Shown: piece by piece, positions 50,721 through 59,230 of the stretch
Layout of the letters: each line of letters opens with the position of its first letter
Numbering within the stretch: the first letter of the stretch is position 1
Position numbers and translations under genes: made by a program
Notes under the pieces: generated by a model
Told to the model about the DNA's origin: nothing
Seen by the model: only the letters and a program-made list of their open reading frames with translations
Databases searched by the model: none
Assembly (NCBI RefSeq): GCF_029382225.1
Contig: NZ_JARLTC010000005.1
Coordinates: forward strand, 186,001 to 250,000
From: Spongiactinospora sp. TRM90649
GTDB lineage: Bacteria > Actinomycetota > Actinomycetes > Streptosporangiales > Streptosporangiaceae
DNA length: 64,000 nt
Reading direction: 5' to 3'

Positions 50721-50845
50721 CCGATTCCGTGATCGCCCCATACGTCCCTGCGTCCTCAAGGTATGTACGGGCGAGGTCGCGGCGGTCGCCGGAAACCGAT
50801 CTGTTACCAGGCATGATGGTCGCCGACTCGGTCGAAGGGATGAGG

Positions 50846-51541
50846 ATGGACGTTGTCGCGCTGGTCACCGGGGGGAACCGGGGCATCGGGCTGGAGGTCT
50901 GCCGGCAGCTCGCGCGGGCGGGCCACACGGTGGTGCTCACCGCGCGGTCGGAGGACAAGGCGCGAGAGGCGGCGGGCGTCCTCGCGGCCGACGGGCTGCG
51001 CGTCCATCCGATACGGCTCGACGTCACCGATCCAGCCGATTCCGGGCGCCTGGCCGGGGAACTCGCCGAGCGGTTCGGCGGGCTCGACGTCCTGGTCAAC
51101 AACGCGGCAATCACCTACGACACCTGGCAGCGGGCGTCCTCGCCCGACCTCGGGGTCGTGCGGGAGGCGATGGACACCAACCTCTACGGCGCCTGGCAGG
51201 TGATCCTCGGGGTGCTCCCCCTGCTGCGCGCGAGCGGCCATCCGAGGATCGTCAACGTGTCGAGCGGCCTGGCCTCGCTGACCACCATGGGGGCCGGCAG
51301 TCCCGCCTACCGGGTGTCGAAGACCGCGCTCAACGCGCTGACCTGCGTCCTCGCCGACGAGCTGCGGATCGACGGCGTGCTGGTGAACGCGATCTGCCCG
51401 GGCTGGGTGGCCACCGACATGGGCGGCCCTGGCGGGCGGCCGGTGGCCGAGGGCGCGGCGGGCATCGTCTGGGCGGCGACGCTTCCCGACGGCGGGCCGA
51501 CCGGCGGCTTCTTCCGCGACCGCAAACCGGTCCCCTGGTAG
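50846..51541 (+). CDS. Short-chain dehydrogenase/reductase
   Basis: 231 residues. ATG 50846 follows AAGGGATGAGG; ATG 50840 is an alternative. The NAD(P) motif is TGGNRGIGLEV, NNAAITYD matches NNAG, Ser is in IVNVSSGLA, and YRVSKTALN holds Tyr and Lys. The end GGFFRDRKPVPW is of the carbonyl-reductase-like subgroup. No partner gene is close; a hairpin follows the stop. Confidence 0.85.
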   Translation: MDVVALVTGGNRGIGLEVCRQLARAGHTVVLTARSEDKAREAAGVLAADGLRVHPIRLDVTDPADSGRLAGELAERFGGLDVLVNNAAITYDTWQRASSPDLGVVREAMDTNLYGAWQVILGVLPLLRASGHPRIVNVSSGLASLTTMGAGSPAYRVSKTALNALTCVLADELRIDGVLVNAICPGWVATDMGGPGGRPVAEGAAGIVWAATLPDGGPTGGFFRDRKPVPW

Positions 51542-51560
51542 CGGTTTCCGCGGACGGCGA

Positions 51561-51586
51561 GCCGTCCGGCCGGATGGCCGGACGGC
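51561..51586. terminator. Bidirectional hairpin terminator
   Basis: An 11-bp perfect stem (GCCGTCCGGCC) with a 4-base loop lies between the convergent SDR (stop 51541) and L,D-transpeptidase (stop 51600) genes. Confidence 0.7.
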
Positions 51587-51599
51587 CGGCGGCGGTCGT

Positions 51600-52337
51600 C
51601 TAGTGCCTGCGCCGTGCCCGCTGGAGGTTCCAGACCTCGCGGCCCTCGCGCACGTAGACGGGTTCGCCGACGCCCACCATTCGGTAGACGCGGTCGGCGA
51701 TGTGCATCGGCAGCCGTACGCACCCGTGTGACGCGGGCCGGGTCGGCACCTTGGTCGAGCCGTGGATGGCGATCCCGCCGTTGAAGTAGAGCGAGTTGTA
51801 CATCGACCCGAGCGGGCCCGTGGTCCACCCGGGGGCCTTGCTGGTGACCCGGAAGTCGCCGACGGGGGTGACGGCGTCGCCGCACCGGCCGTTCTCGCAG
51901 TAGTGCACCTTGGCTCCGGTCGAGATGTGCGAGACCAGCACCGGCTTGCCGTCCCGGTAGACGGTGAGGACCTGGCGCCCGAGGTTGATCTCGATCCTGT
52001 TCGGCGCGCCGCCCGCGACCATCGGCCGGGTGCGTCGGTACCGGTCGAGCGCGCGCCAGGTATAGAAGTCGGCCGCGCCTCGGGTGGGCAGTCCCTTGGC
52101 CTTCTGGAAGGCCCACAGGGCGGACACGGTCTCGTCGCCGAAGCGGCCGTTGACGGGGCCGGGGTCGAAGCCCCGGCGGGAGAGTTCGCGTTGCAGGCGT
52201 TTGACCTCGAAGCCCCGGTCGCCCGGGCGTAGGACTCCTGAGTCGGCGTTGGCGGGAGCGGCGGCGACGATCCCGGCGGCTCCCGCGGCTCCGGTGAGCG
52301 CGAGGGCGGTGGCGAGAGGCGCTAGAAATTTCAACAC
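51600..52337 (-). CDS. L,D-transpeptidase with peptidoglycan-binding domain
   Basis: 245 residues from GTG 52337. A signal peptide (LATALALTGAAGAAGIVAA) is followed by a peptidoglycan-binding repeat (LRPGDRGFEVKRLQRELSRR, FGDETVSALWAFQ). A YkuD domain follows, with GIAIHGST and SHGCVRLP as the His/Cys active site. It cross-links meso-DAP residues (3-3 links) or attaches proteins to the wall. There is an 'HYCENGRCGD' Cys pair in the catalytic domain, an unusual extra disulphide candidate. Confidence 0.88.
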   Translation of the reverse strand: MLKFLAPLATALALTGAAGAAGIVAAAPANADSGVLRPGDRGFEVKRLQRELSRRGFDPGPVNGRFGDETVSALWAFQKAKGLPTRGAADFYTWRALDRYRRTRPMVAGGAPNRIEINLGRQVLTVYRDGKPVLVSHISTGAKVHYCENGRCGDAVTPVGDFRVTSKAPGWTTGPLGSMYNSLYFNGGIAIHGSTKVPTRPASHGCVRLPMHIADRVYRMVGVGEPVYVREGREVWNLQRARRRH

Positions 52338-52662
52338 AATCTATCCGTTACCCGGAATGCACTAGCAAGCAGCCCAGACCAATTTAGATTGGTCGCAAAG
52401 TTTCGACCGATCACATGTGCATATCAGGATAAAACGGAAATTCCGTGCTACTGCCGCCTATTCGCGGTTAACATGGCACAACGACCTTGGAATCCGGAAG
52501 GATTCGAGCACGTACACATTTCCGTTTACTGTGACATTCATTGCCGTAGCTAGCGGATATCGACGCGTGGCCTTCGCGAACTGGGGGTATCTCTCGGCTG
52601 CCCCGCTATCGCGGAGTAACGATATGTCGGTCCTCCGGGATCGTGAATGACACGGGAAACAC
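52338..52662. other. AT-richer intergenic region with a hairpin
   Basis: A 325-bp gap between divergent L,D-transpeptidase and collagen-like genes with lower GC than its surroundings. A near-perfect 9-bp inverted repeat (GATTGGTCG/CGACCGATC, 52387-52395 and 52404-52412) may be an operator. No convincing ORF was seen. Confidence 0.45.
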
Positions 52663-53541
52663 ATGACTTCTCACACTAAGAGATGGGCGCCGGTGTTCCG
52701 CGCCGGTTCGCGCGTCCTGGCCACGGCGACCGCCATGACACTGGCGGGCGCCGCACTGGCGGCGTCCGCGCAGACGCCCGCCATGGCCTCCGGCGCCACG
52801 TCGCAGGCCGTCGTCACACAGATCAACACCGCAGGCGAGAAGCCGCTTCTCGGGGGCTGCCGCGGTCGCGGGTGCAGGGGCGGCTGCTGGAGGCGGCCCT
52901 GCTTCCGCCGCTGCCACGGCAAGCGCTGCCACCGTCATCACCACCGCGTGATCAAGGGTCCGAAGGGCGACAAGGGCGACCGCGGCCCGGCCGGCCCGGC
53001 GGGCCCCCCTGGCCCTCCCGGTCCTCCCGGAAAGAAGCACGACGACAAGTGGCAGGACGGCGACAAGTGGCACGACGACAAGTGGCACGACGACGACAAG
53101 TGGGACAAGGACAAGTGGGATAAGGATAAGTGGCACAAGGACAAGTCGCACGAGGACAAGTGGGATGACGAGAAGTCCCACGAGGACGAGTGGGACAAGG
53201 ACCCGTGGCACGAGGAGAAGTCCCCCAAGGACAAGAAGTCGTACAAGGACCCCAAGTCCGAGGGCGACAAATGGTGGGACGACAAGTGGTGGGAGAAGAA
53301 GTGGAAGGAGAGCACCGGCCAGTCGTCGTCCTCCTCCCCCACCACCGCCGATGAGCAGCAGGAGCAGGAGGAGGAGAGCTCGGACTGGTGGCTGAGCAAC
53401 GTCACCGACCAGGCCTCCACCAAGAAGACCGCTTCCTCGGAGTCGCGCGGGATGAGCGACACCGAGGAGACCGCGGAGCCGATGTCCGAGACGACGTCCG
53501 AGACGGCGTCCACCCGGTTCCCGGTCCGCCCGGCCATGTGA
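52663..53541 (+). CDS. Collagen-like secreted protein with Lys/Asp/Trp polyampholyte region
   Basis: 292 residues. A signal peptide (LATATAMTLAGAALAASA) leads to a short Cys/Arg-rich segment (GCRGRGCRGGCWRRPCFRRC). Eight collagen Gly-X-Y triplets follow (residues 99-122; GPKGDKGDRGPAGPAGPPG). About 90 residues of Lys, Asp, His and Trp come next, with KW or DKW repeated every five to six residues (14 Trp). The end is acidic and Ser/Thr-rich. Collagen triplets suggest a trimeric surface or sheath protein. The function is unknown; ribosome-site support is weak, but the frame is clearly coding. Confidence 0.7.
   Translation: MTSHTKRWAPVFRAGSRVLATATAMTLAGAALAASAQTPAMASGATSQAVVTQINTAGEKPLLGGCRGRGCRGGCWRRPCFRRCHGKRCHRHHHRVIKGPKGDKGDRGPAGPAGPPGPPGPPGKKHDDKWQDGDKWHDDKWHDDDKWDKDKWDKDKWHKDKSHEDKWDDEKSHEDEWDKDPWHEEKSPKDKKSYKDPKSEGDKWWDDKWWEKKWKESTGQSSSSSPTTADEQQEQEEESSDWWLSNVTDQASTKKTASSESRGMSDTEETAEPMSETTSETASTRFPVRPAM
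53041..53307 (+). repeat. Degenerate tandem coding repeat (GACAAGTGG-type units)
   Basis: Imperfect units of 15-18 bp built on GACAAGTGG encode DKWxxD-like blocks. Runs are irregular, so slippage or recombination probably shaped this region. Confidence 0.7.
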
Positions 53542-53558
53542 TCCACCCGCCGTTCACC

Positions 53559-53592
53559 GGAAGCCGTGCCCGGTCCCCCGGGCGCGGCTTCC
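53559..53592. terminator. Bidirectional hairpin terminator
   Basis: A 15-bp stem with one T-G wobble and a TCCC loop lies between convergent stops at 53541 and 53638. Confidence 0.7.
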
Positions 53593-53637
53593 GCGTGTCC
53601 GGGCCGCCCCGGCGAGCGGGTGCCTGCCCTTCTCGGG

Positions 53638-55209
53638 TCAGGCGGGCAGCAGGCGGCGTCCGGCCCTGACTCCGAGGTGGCGGCCCTGCCGCACGGTGAA
53701 GCGGCCCGCCTGGGCCACCCAGGCGATCCCCTCGGGAGCGCGGTCCGGGTGCCGGTAGTCGCCGGTGTCGCGGACGGTGGCCGGGTCGAAGGCGACCAGG
53801 TCGGCGACCGTCCCCGGGGCGACCCTGCCGCGTTCCGGCACCCCGAACCAGGCGGCGGGCAGCGCGGTCATCCGATGGACGGCCTCGCCGAGCGTGAACA
53901 GCCCGGCCTCCCGCACGTAGCGGCCGAGGATCCGGGGAAAGGTGCCGTAGAGCCGGGGATGGGGACGCCCGCCGGTGCCAGGCGGCAGGCCGTCGCTGCC
54001 GATCATGGTGCAGGGGTGGGCCAGCGCGGCGCGCACGTCCCGCTCGTCCATCCAGAAGGTCACCGACGACACCCGCAGTTCCTGCGACACCAGCACGTGG
54101 ACCAGCGCTTCGACGGGTTCGGCGGCCAGGTCGCGGGCGATCTCGGCCAGGGTGCGCCCGACGAACGCGCCGCTCGGGGTGTCGGTGACGAGCAGGGCGT
54201 CCCAGCCCGCCAGCGCCACCCGGTTCTCCCAGCCCGGGTTCTCCGCCGCCAGGTCGGCGGCGAGACGGCGGGCCGCGCCGGGCCTCCGCAGCCTCGCCAG
54301 GACGGCGGGCGCGCCGCCCTCCAGGTAGTGCGGCGGCAGCGCGGCGGTGAGCGAGGTCGAGGACGCGTCGTAGGGATAGGCGTCCTGCCGCACGGCGACG
54401 CCCGTGGCGCGGGCGCGGTCGAGCAGGGCCAGCGCCCGCTCCACCCCGCCCCGGTTGGGCCGTCCCACCGACTTCAGGTGGGAGATCTGGGTGCGGCGTC
54501 CGGTCTTCTCCGCGACGGTCAGCGCCTCCTCGATCGCCGGGATCAGGTGGCCGCCCTCAGCGCGCAGGTGGGTGGCGTAGATGTGGCCGGGGCCGAGGCA
54601 GGAGACGAGGGCCGCCAGTTCCTCGGTGCCGGCGTAAGCGCCGGGCGGGTAGATCAGCCCGCTGGACAGGCCGAACGCCCCGGCGTCCAGCGCCTCGCGC
54701 AGCGATCGGCGCATGCCGGCGAGTTCGTGGGGCGCGGGCGGCCGGTCCACGACGCCGAAGGCGGCGACCCGCAGGGTGCCGTGTCCGACCAGCGGGCAGT
54801 GGTTGGTGACGTATCCCCTGGCGTCGGCTTCGGCGAGGAAGCCGGGAAAACCGGTCCAGGAGGCGGCGACGGGCGGGAAGAGCCGGGCGGCGTGGTCGTC
54901 GTCGATGGCGGTCCCTGCGCGGGGCGCGAGGCTGAAGCCGCAGTTGCCGACGATCTCGGTGGTGACCCCCTGGAGGATCTTCGTGGTGTCGTCGCGGGTC
55001 AGGAAGGGGGCGTTGTCGGCGTGGGAGTGGGCGTCGATGAACCCGGGGGCGACGACCAGCCCGCTCGCGTCGGTCGCGGGGATTCCGGCGAAGGAGCCCG
55101 GCGTGGCCACGGCGGCGATCCGCTCGCCTTCGATCAGGACGTCGAGCGCCTGCGGCTCACCGCCGTCGCCGTCGGCCACCAGGCCGCCGGTGACGGCGTG
55201 GCGCCTCAC
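53638..55209 (-). CDS. N-acyl-D-amino-acid deacylase
   Basis: 523 residues from GTG 55209, which overlaps the upstream stop by 4 bp. The amidohydrolase fold shows GFIDAHSHAD (metal HxH), IVGNCGFSLAP (Cys ligand), IYATHLRAEGG, TQISHLKSVG and CTMIGSDGLPP, the pattern of D-aminoacylase. It removes the acyl group from N-acyl-D-amino acids or an N-terminal D-residue. The operon partners point to D-amino-acid-containing peptides or wall fragments as food. Confidence 0.85.
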   Translation of the reverse strand: MRRHAVTGGLVADGDGGEPQALDVLIEGERIAAVATPGSFAGIPATDASGLVVAPGFIDAHSHADNAPFLTRDDTTKILQGVTTEIVGNCGFSLAPRAGTAIDDDHAARLFPPVAASWTGFPGFLAEADARGYVTNHCPLVGHGTLRVAAFGVVDRPPAPHELAGMRRSLREALDAGAFGLSSGLIYPPGAYAGTEELAALVSCLGPGHIYATHLRAEGGHLIPAIEEALTVAEKTGRRTQISHLKSVGRPNRGGVERALALLDRARATGVAVRQDAYPYDASSTSLTAALPPHYLEGGAPAVLARLRRPGAARRLAADLAAENPGWENRVALAGWDALLVTDTPSGAFVGRTLAEIARDLAAEPVEALVHVLVSQELRVSSVTFWMDERDVRAALAHPCTMIGSDGLPPGTGGRPHPRLYGTFPRILGRYVREAGLFTLGEAVHRMTALPAAWFGVPERGRVAPGTVADLVAFDPATVRDTGDYRHPDRAPEGIAWVAQAGRFTVRQGRHLGVRAGRRLLPA

Positions 55210-55994
55210 CGAAGGCCCAGTTCGGCGAGCGTGCGCCCGGCCAGGGCGCGCAGCACCCCGCCCGCGACGGCCTCGTGCACGTCGAGCATCTCGTCGCCGG
55301 TGGCGACGCCCTCGGCGTAGGCGTCGCGCCCGTCGATGTACGGCACCGCGGTCAGCGCCGCGACGACCACGGCACGGGGGCCGGACCGCGCGACGGCCAC
55401 GGCGTGCGTGCGCAGCGCGATCTCGTCGGCGAAGCCCGCCCAGCCGCACTTGACCGCGACCGCGCCCGGCGCGGCGCCGACGGCCTCGGCGACCACGTCG
55501 GGCACGCCGAAGCCCTGCTCTGCCCCGCGCATCCAGGTCAGCAGGGCGGTGGCGGCGAGGTCGGAGCCGATCTCGGCGAGCGCGAGCGCCCCGTAGGCGG
55601 TGACGACCTCTTCGGCGGTGACCTCGACCCCGCCGAACCAGTGCGGATCCGCGGACGAGGGGACCCAGTTCACCCCGGTACGGCCGGCCAGCCGGTCGAG
55701 GATGACGCGGGGGCCGGCGGAGTACCAGAGGTCCAGGGTCGCGGTGTTGTCGGAGACCCGGACGGCGGGCTCGGCCGTGGCGTTCCAGCGCTCCTCCGGG
55801 AACGGGCCGGTTCCGAGTGAGGGGTGGGCCGCCCAGGCGTACAGCGGCTTGAGGAGTGAGGCGCAGCGCAGCCGCGTGGGGCCGTGGCGGGCGGACACCG
55901 AGCGGGCGGGCGCTCCGCCGTAGCCGAGCGTGAGCCCGGCGGCCTGGGCGCCCGCGCCGGGCGGCAGGCCGCGGAAGATCTCGTCGAAGCTCAT
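55206..55994 (-). CDS. Serine hydrolase with class A beta-lactamase motifs
   Basis: 262 residues. SxxK is in RCASLLKPLYAW, SDN is in VRVSDNTATL, and KCG in VAVKCGWAG stands for the KTG motif. All three active-site motifs of the penicillin-recognising fold are therefore present. There is no clear signal peptide. With a D-aminoacylase and a transporter it may be a D-aminopeptidase-like or D-amino-acid esterase rather than an antibiotic-destroying enzyme. Confidence 0.8.
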   Translation of the reverse strand: MSFDEIFRGLPPGAGAQAAGLTLGYGGAPARSVSARHGPTRLRCASLLKPLYAWAAHPSLGTGPFPEERWNATAEPAVRVSDNTATLDLWYSAGPRVILDRLAGRTGVNWVPSSADPHWFGGVEVTAEEVVTAYGALALAEIGSDLAATALLTWMRGAEQGFGVPDVVAEAVGAAPGAVAVKCGWAGFADEIALRTHAVAVARSGPRAVVVAALTAVPYIDGRDAYAEGVATGDEMLDVHEAVAGGVLRALAGRTLAELGLR

Positions 55995-56001
55995 CGGCGG
56001 C

Positions 56002-57423
56002 TCACGTGTAGATCGCCAGCAGCAGCAGGTAGAGGCCGACGACGGGGATCATGACCAGCCAGGACGACAGGAGCTGCCACTTCAGCGAGCTGGATTCGGC
56101 CAGGCCCATCTGGCCGATCATGTCGGGGTTGGGGAAGGGGCCGAGCCCGTCGGTCTGGGCGCTGGCCAGCAGCACCGTCGTCCACGCCTCCGGGCTGATC
56201 CCGAGCGCGGTGGCGACGGGGCCGAACACCTTGGACAGCAGCACGGCCTGTGCCGCCGCCGCGCCGGCCACGCCGACCCAGCCGACCAGGGCGACCGCCA
56301 CGGCGAACAGGTAGGGGCCGAGGGAGGAGAGGCTGTCGCCGTACTGCGCCACGATGGTGTCGTACGGCTTCATCATGTCGATCAGTGTGAAGAGCACGGC
56401 CAGCATCCAGAACAGGAAGAAGATGCCGAGCAGCCGGGAGGCCCCGGCGTAGAGCGCGTCCATGATCTTCCCGGGGCCGGTCCAGGAGGCGAGCCCGACC
56501 ACGGCCATCAGGGCGACCATGGCGATGGGCACGAAGGTGGCCCCGGCCTTGGTGGCGGCGGCGAAGGCGACCAGCACGGCGAACGTCACCAGGAAGGCCG
56601 CGGTGGCGCGCTTGACCGCGGGCGTCGCCTTGGCGTCCTCGGGGTGCGCGGCGCGCTCCGGAGGGTAGGCGAAGCGGCCCTCGGTGCGGCGCTGGTTCCA
56701 GGCCACCACGAAGAATCCGGCGATCCAGATGACCACGGCCACGGGTCCGCCGGCGGTGATGACGTATTCGGCCCAGCTCACCTTGGCCGAGGAGAAGACC
56801 GCGATGGTGGCGGGCGCGAACGGGCTGAGGATCAGCCCGGCCAGGCCGCTGAAGAAGAACATGGCGGCGGTGGCGGGCGGGGTATAGCCGACCAGGGCGG
56901 CGATCGGGATGATGATGGGCGCGACGATCGCCACCGATCCGGCGAGGGTGCCGAGGGCGAAGGCCAGGACGCCGCAGGCCAGCATGACGCTGATGCGGAC
57001 CTGGACGCGGGTGTGCACGCCGATCCTGCGGACGATGCCGACCACGAGGTAGTCGGCGACGCCCGCGCGGCGGATCACCTCGCCGAGCCCGGCGCCGAGC
57101 ATGATGATCACGCCGAGCAGGGCGATGAAGTCGCCGAGCGAGGTCAGCAGGACCTCGCCCATCTGGAGCAGAGGTACGCGGGCGAGGATGACGCCGCAGA
57201 CGATGGCGGCCAGCGTGGCGAGCACCATGTCCACGCCGCAGAGGGCGAGGAAGGCGTAGACGACCACGGGGACGAGCCCCCAGAGGCCGGGCTCCGGGGC
57301 CCACAGAGTGACCGAAATGCTAACAAGCAGTGCGACTACGAACAGGGCGGAGGCGGCGGCGCGCTGCCCGCGCGACATCTCGATCCGATATATGTTCGCA
57401 GGTGAAGTAGTGTCCCCCGACAT
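56002..57423 (-). CDS. Membrane transporter, NhaC/DcuC-like ion or carboxylate carrier
   Basis: 473 residues with about 12 membrane segments (for example LGDFIALLGVIIMLGAGLGE and the paired loops GLAGLILSPFAPATIAVF). The repeated half-sites suit the ion-transporter superfamily with inverted repeats. It is the first gene of the operon with the serine hydrolase (7 bp gap) and the D-aminoacylase, so it likely imports a D-amino acid, a peptide or an acyl-amino acid. An internal ATG near residue 16 is an alternative start. Confidence 0.8.
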   Translation of the reverse strand: MSGDTTSPANIYRIEMSRGQRAAASALFVVALLVSISVTLWAPEPGLWGLVPVVVYAFLALCGVDMVLATLAAIVCGVILARVPLLQMGEVLLTSLGDFIALLGVIIMLGAGLGEVIRRAGVADYLVVGIVRRIGVHTRVQVRISVMLACGVLAFALGTLAGSVAIVAPIIIPIAALVGYTPPATAAMFFFSGLAGLILSPFAPATIAVFSSAKVSWAEYVITAGGPVAVVIWIAGFFVVAWNQRRTEGRFAYPPERAAHPEDAKATPAVKRATAAFLVTFAVLVAFAAATKAGATFVPIAMVALMAVVGLASWTGPGKIMDALYAGASRLLGIFFLFWMLAVLFTLIDMMKPYDTIVAQYGDSLSSLGPYLFAVAVALVGWVGVAGAAAAQAVLLSKVFGPVATALGISPEAWTTVLLASAQTDGLGPFPNPDMIGQMGLAESSSLKWQLLSSWLVMIPVVGLYLLLLAIYT

Positions 57424-57601
57424 TCTTCATCCCTTCAGGTTCGTGCACAGGGTAGCTACCACATCGCACGCCTGCCAATATCGGACAACCGGAATCTACC
57501 TAACGGCGCTGCACCGCCGATCGAGGTCGTCCGGCCGGCGGCTAGCGTCTGAGTGGACATTGGTACGAGGTCCGGATACCCAAGGATCGCGAGGTTCAGC
57601 C

Positions 57602-57765
57602 GTGCACATCGTCCGCTTCGTCGCTCGGGGTGACGGCACGCCGTCGGTGGGCGTCTCCGACGGCGTCACCGTCCACGACGCCGCCCACGTCCGGCCGCTG
57701 CCCCCGGTGGACGCGCGGATGGAGGTGTGGGCGGCGGGCGTCACCCACCGGCGAGAGCGCCGGGC
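57602..57765 (+). pseudogene. Fumarylacetoacetate-hydrolase N-terminal remnant
   Basis: GTG 57602 reads VHIVRFVARGDGTPSVGVSD, then a gap-free stretch up to MEVWAAGVTHRRERR, the usual N-terminal region of FAH proteins (VWAAGVTYxRS). The catalytic domain is missing; the frame then runs over a LacI-type fragment in the opposite direction. Confidence 0.6.
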
Positions 57766-57912
57766 GGCTCCACTTCATCAGGCCGAGGGCCATCACGTCG
57801 TTGTGCGCGACCACCGCGGTACGGCCGTGATCAGGCCCCTGGCCACCGGGTTGGGCTCATAGCCGAGGGCGGCGGCGGCCCGGCGCACGCGTTCCACGGT
57901 GGCCGGGCCGGC
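57766..57912 (-). pseudogene. LacI-family regulator remnant
   Basis: The minus strand reads ATVERVRRAAAALGYEPNPV (end of a LacI DNA-binding domain) and, after a frameshift, TAVVAHNDVMALGLMKW, a piece of the effector domain. The middle of the protein is deleted. On the plus strand a short tail ADLAYHLPRRAFARR just after it (57911-57961) may be another gene end. Confidence 0.6.
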
Positions 57913-57978
57913 CGCCGATCTGGCCTACCACCTGCCGCGCCGGGCCTTCGCCCGCCGCTGACCCCGAGCGCGGAGGGC

Positions 57979-58422
57979 TCAATCACGGGGGAAGCGCCGC
58001 ACCCACCGGCGCTGCCAGGGCGTCTCGACGGCCCTGGGGTGGTGGGCCGCGCGCACCCAGGCGACGGCCTCGTCGGGGTCCAGGCCGTCCAGCACGGCCA
58101 GGCAGGCGAGGACGGTGCCCGTGCGGCCCACGCCGCCGCCGCAGGCGACCTCGGCAGGCAGTCCACTCTGGGCCTGCTCGCGCAGCAGCCGAATGCCGCG
58201 CACGGCCTGCTCGCGGTCCCGCGGCAGCAGGAAGTCGGGCCAGTCCAGCCACCGCGAGGTCCAGTGGATCGCGCCCTCGTGAGTCCTGCGGAGCCGGGCC
58301 GACCCGAGGTAGAGGCCGAACTCGGGAGTGGGGCCGCCGGGCGGCGGGTTGCGCAGGCCGCGCCCCCGGACCCATGCGCCGCCCGGCAGGCGGATCGCCC
58401 CGGTCAGTGGTGATCGAGTCAT
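57979..58422 (-). CDS. Protein-tyrosine-phosphatase-like protein
   Basis: 147 residues from ATG 58422. The PTP signature Cys-x5-Arg is present in VACGGGVGRTGTVLACL, and the preceding WLDWPDFLLPRD fits the acid-loop position. The C-terminal VRFFP-like end RRWVRRFPRD is basic. It is smaller than typical PTPs and resembles the dual-specificity/atypical group. It is divergent from the B3/B4 gene by about 96 bp. Confidence 0.75.
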   Translation of the reverse strand: MTRSPLTGAIRLPGGAWVRGRGLRNPPPGGPTPEFGLYLGSARLRRTHEGAIHWTSRWLDWPDFLLPRDREQAVRGIRLLREQAQSGLPAEVACGGGVGRTGTVLACLAVLDGLDPDEAVAWVRAAHHPRAVETPWQRRWVRRFPRD

Positions 58423-58518
58423 CCGCCCATTGTGCTGCGGCCATCGGAGAATGGACCAGTCGGCGGTGGCCGGATTGGACCTGTTCGACGGGCCCCGGGA
58501 TGGCCAAGGTGGGGGACC

Positions 58519-59220
58519 ATGTACTTCCAGCACGACCCGGCTATCTGGTCCGGGCATCCCGAGCTGGTGGCCGGGGTGGTGCACGTCACCGGCATTCACC
58601 CGGACGTCTCGGTGGGCGGCCGGGTCGACGCGTTCCACACCATCGCGGCCGACCGGCTGGTCTCCGGCCCGGAGAGCGGGTTTCCGGAGATCCAGGCGTG
58701 GCGGCGGACCTTCGCGCGGATGGGGCTGCGGCCCACGCAGTACCGCTGCGCGGCGGAGTCGCTGCTGCGCCGTTTCAAGAAGGAGGGGACGCTCCCGCGG
58801 ATCCACCCGCTGATCGACCTGTGCAACGCGGTGTCGCTCGCCTTCGCGATCCCGATCGCGGTGCTGGACCTGGCGGAGGTCGAGGGCGGCCTGGACGTCA
58901 GGCACGCACGGGGCGACGAGGACTACTTGACCTTCTCCGGCGAGAAGGAGCACCCCGCCGTGGGTGAGGTGATCTTCGTGGACCACGCCGGGCGGGCGCA
59001 CGCGCGGCGCTGGACGAACCGCCAGAGCGGCCTGTCGGCCGTACGGGACGCCACCCGGTCGGTGCTGATCGTGGCCGAGGCCGTGCACGCGTCGGCGCGC
59101 GCCGACGTCTCGGAGCTGCTGGCCGTGCTCACCGCCGAACTGGCCGAGGTGTGGCACGCCGAGCCGCTGACCGCGCTGCTGGACGCCGGCGCCCCGCGCT
59201 TCCCGTTCCCCGCCCCATGA
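58519..59220 (+). CDS. B3/B4 tRNA-binding-domain protein
   Basis: 233 residues from ATG 58519 (GGGGGA upstream). IQAWRRTFARMGLRPTQYRC, LIDLCNAVSLAFAIPIAV and DYLTFSGEKEHPAVGEVIF match the B3/B4 editing domain of the bacterial PheRS beta chain, here without the rest of the synthetase. Free-standing copies are thought to hydrolyse mischarged tRNA or bind amino acids, but no activity is shown here. Confidence 0.8.
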   Translation: MYFQHDPAIWSGHPELVAGVVHVTGIHPDVSVGGRVDAFHTIAADRLVSGPESGFPEIQAWRRTFARMGLRPTQYRCAAESLLRRFKKEGTLPRIHPLIDLCNAVSLAFAIPIAVLDLAEVEGGLDVRHARGDEDYLTFSGEKEHPAVGEVIFVDHAGRAHARRWTNRQSGLSAVRDATRSVLIVAEAVHASARADVSELLAVLTAELAEVWHAEPLTALLDAGAPRFPFPAP

Positions 59221-59230
59221 GCCGGACGGC

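Noticed and set aside
52417..52650. 77-residue frame in the intergenic region before the collagen-like gene
   Set aside because: No ribosome site or motif; the AT-rich stretch makes chance open frames likely.
53041..53307. CRISPR array
   Set aside because: Repeat units are 15-18 bp, imperfect, in frame, and have no unique spacers.
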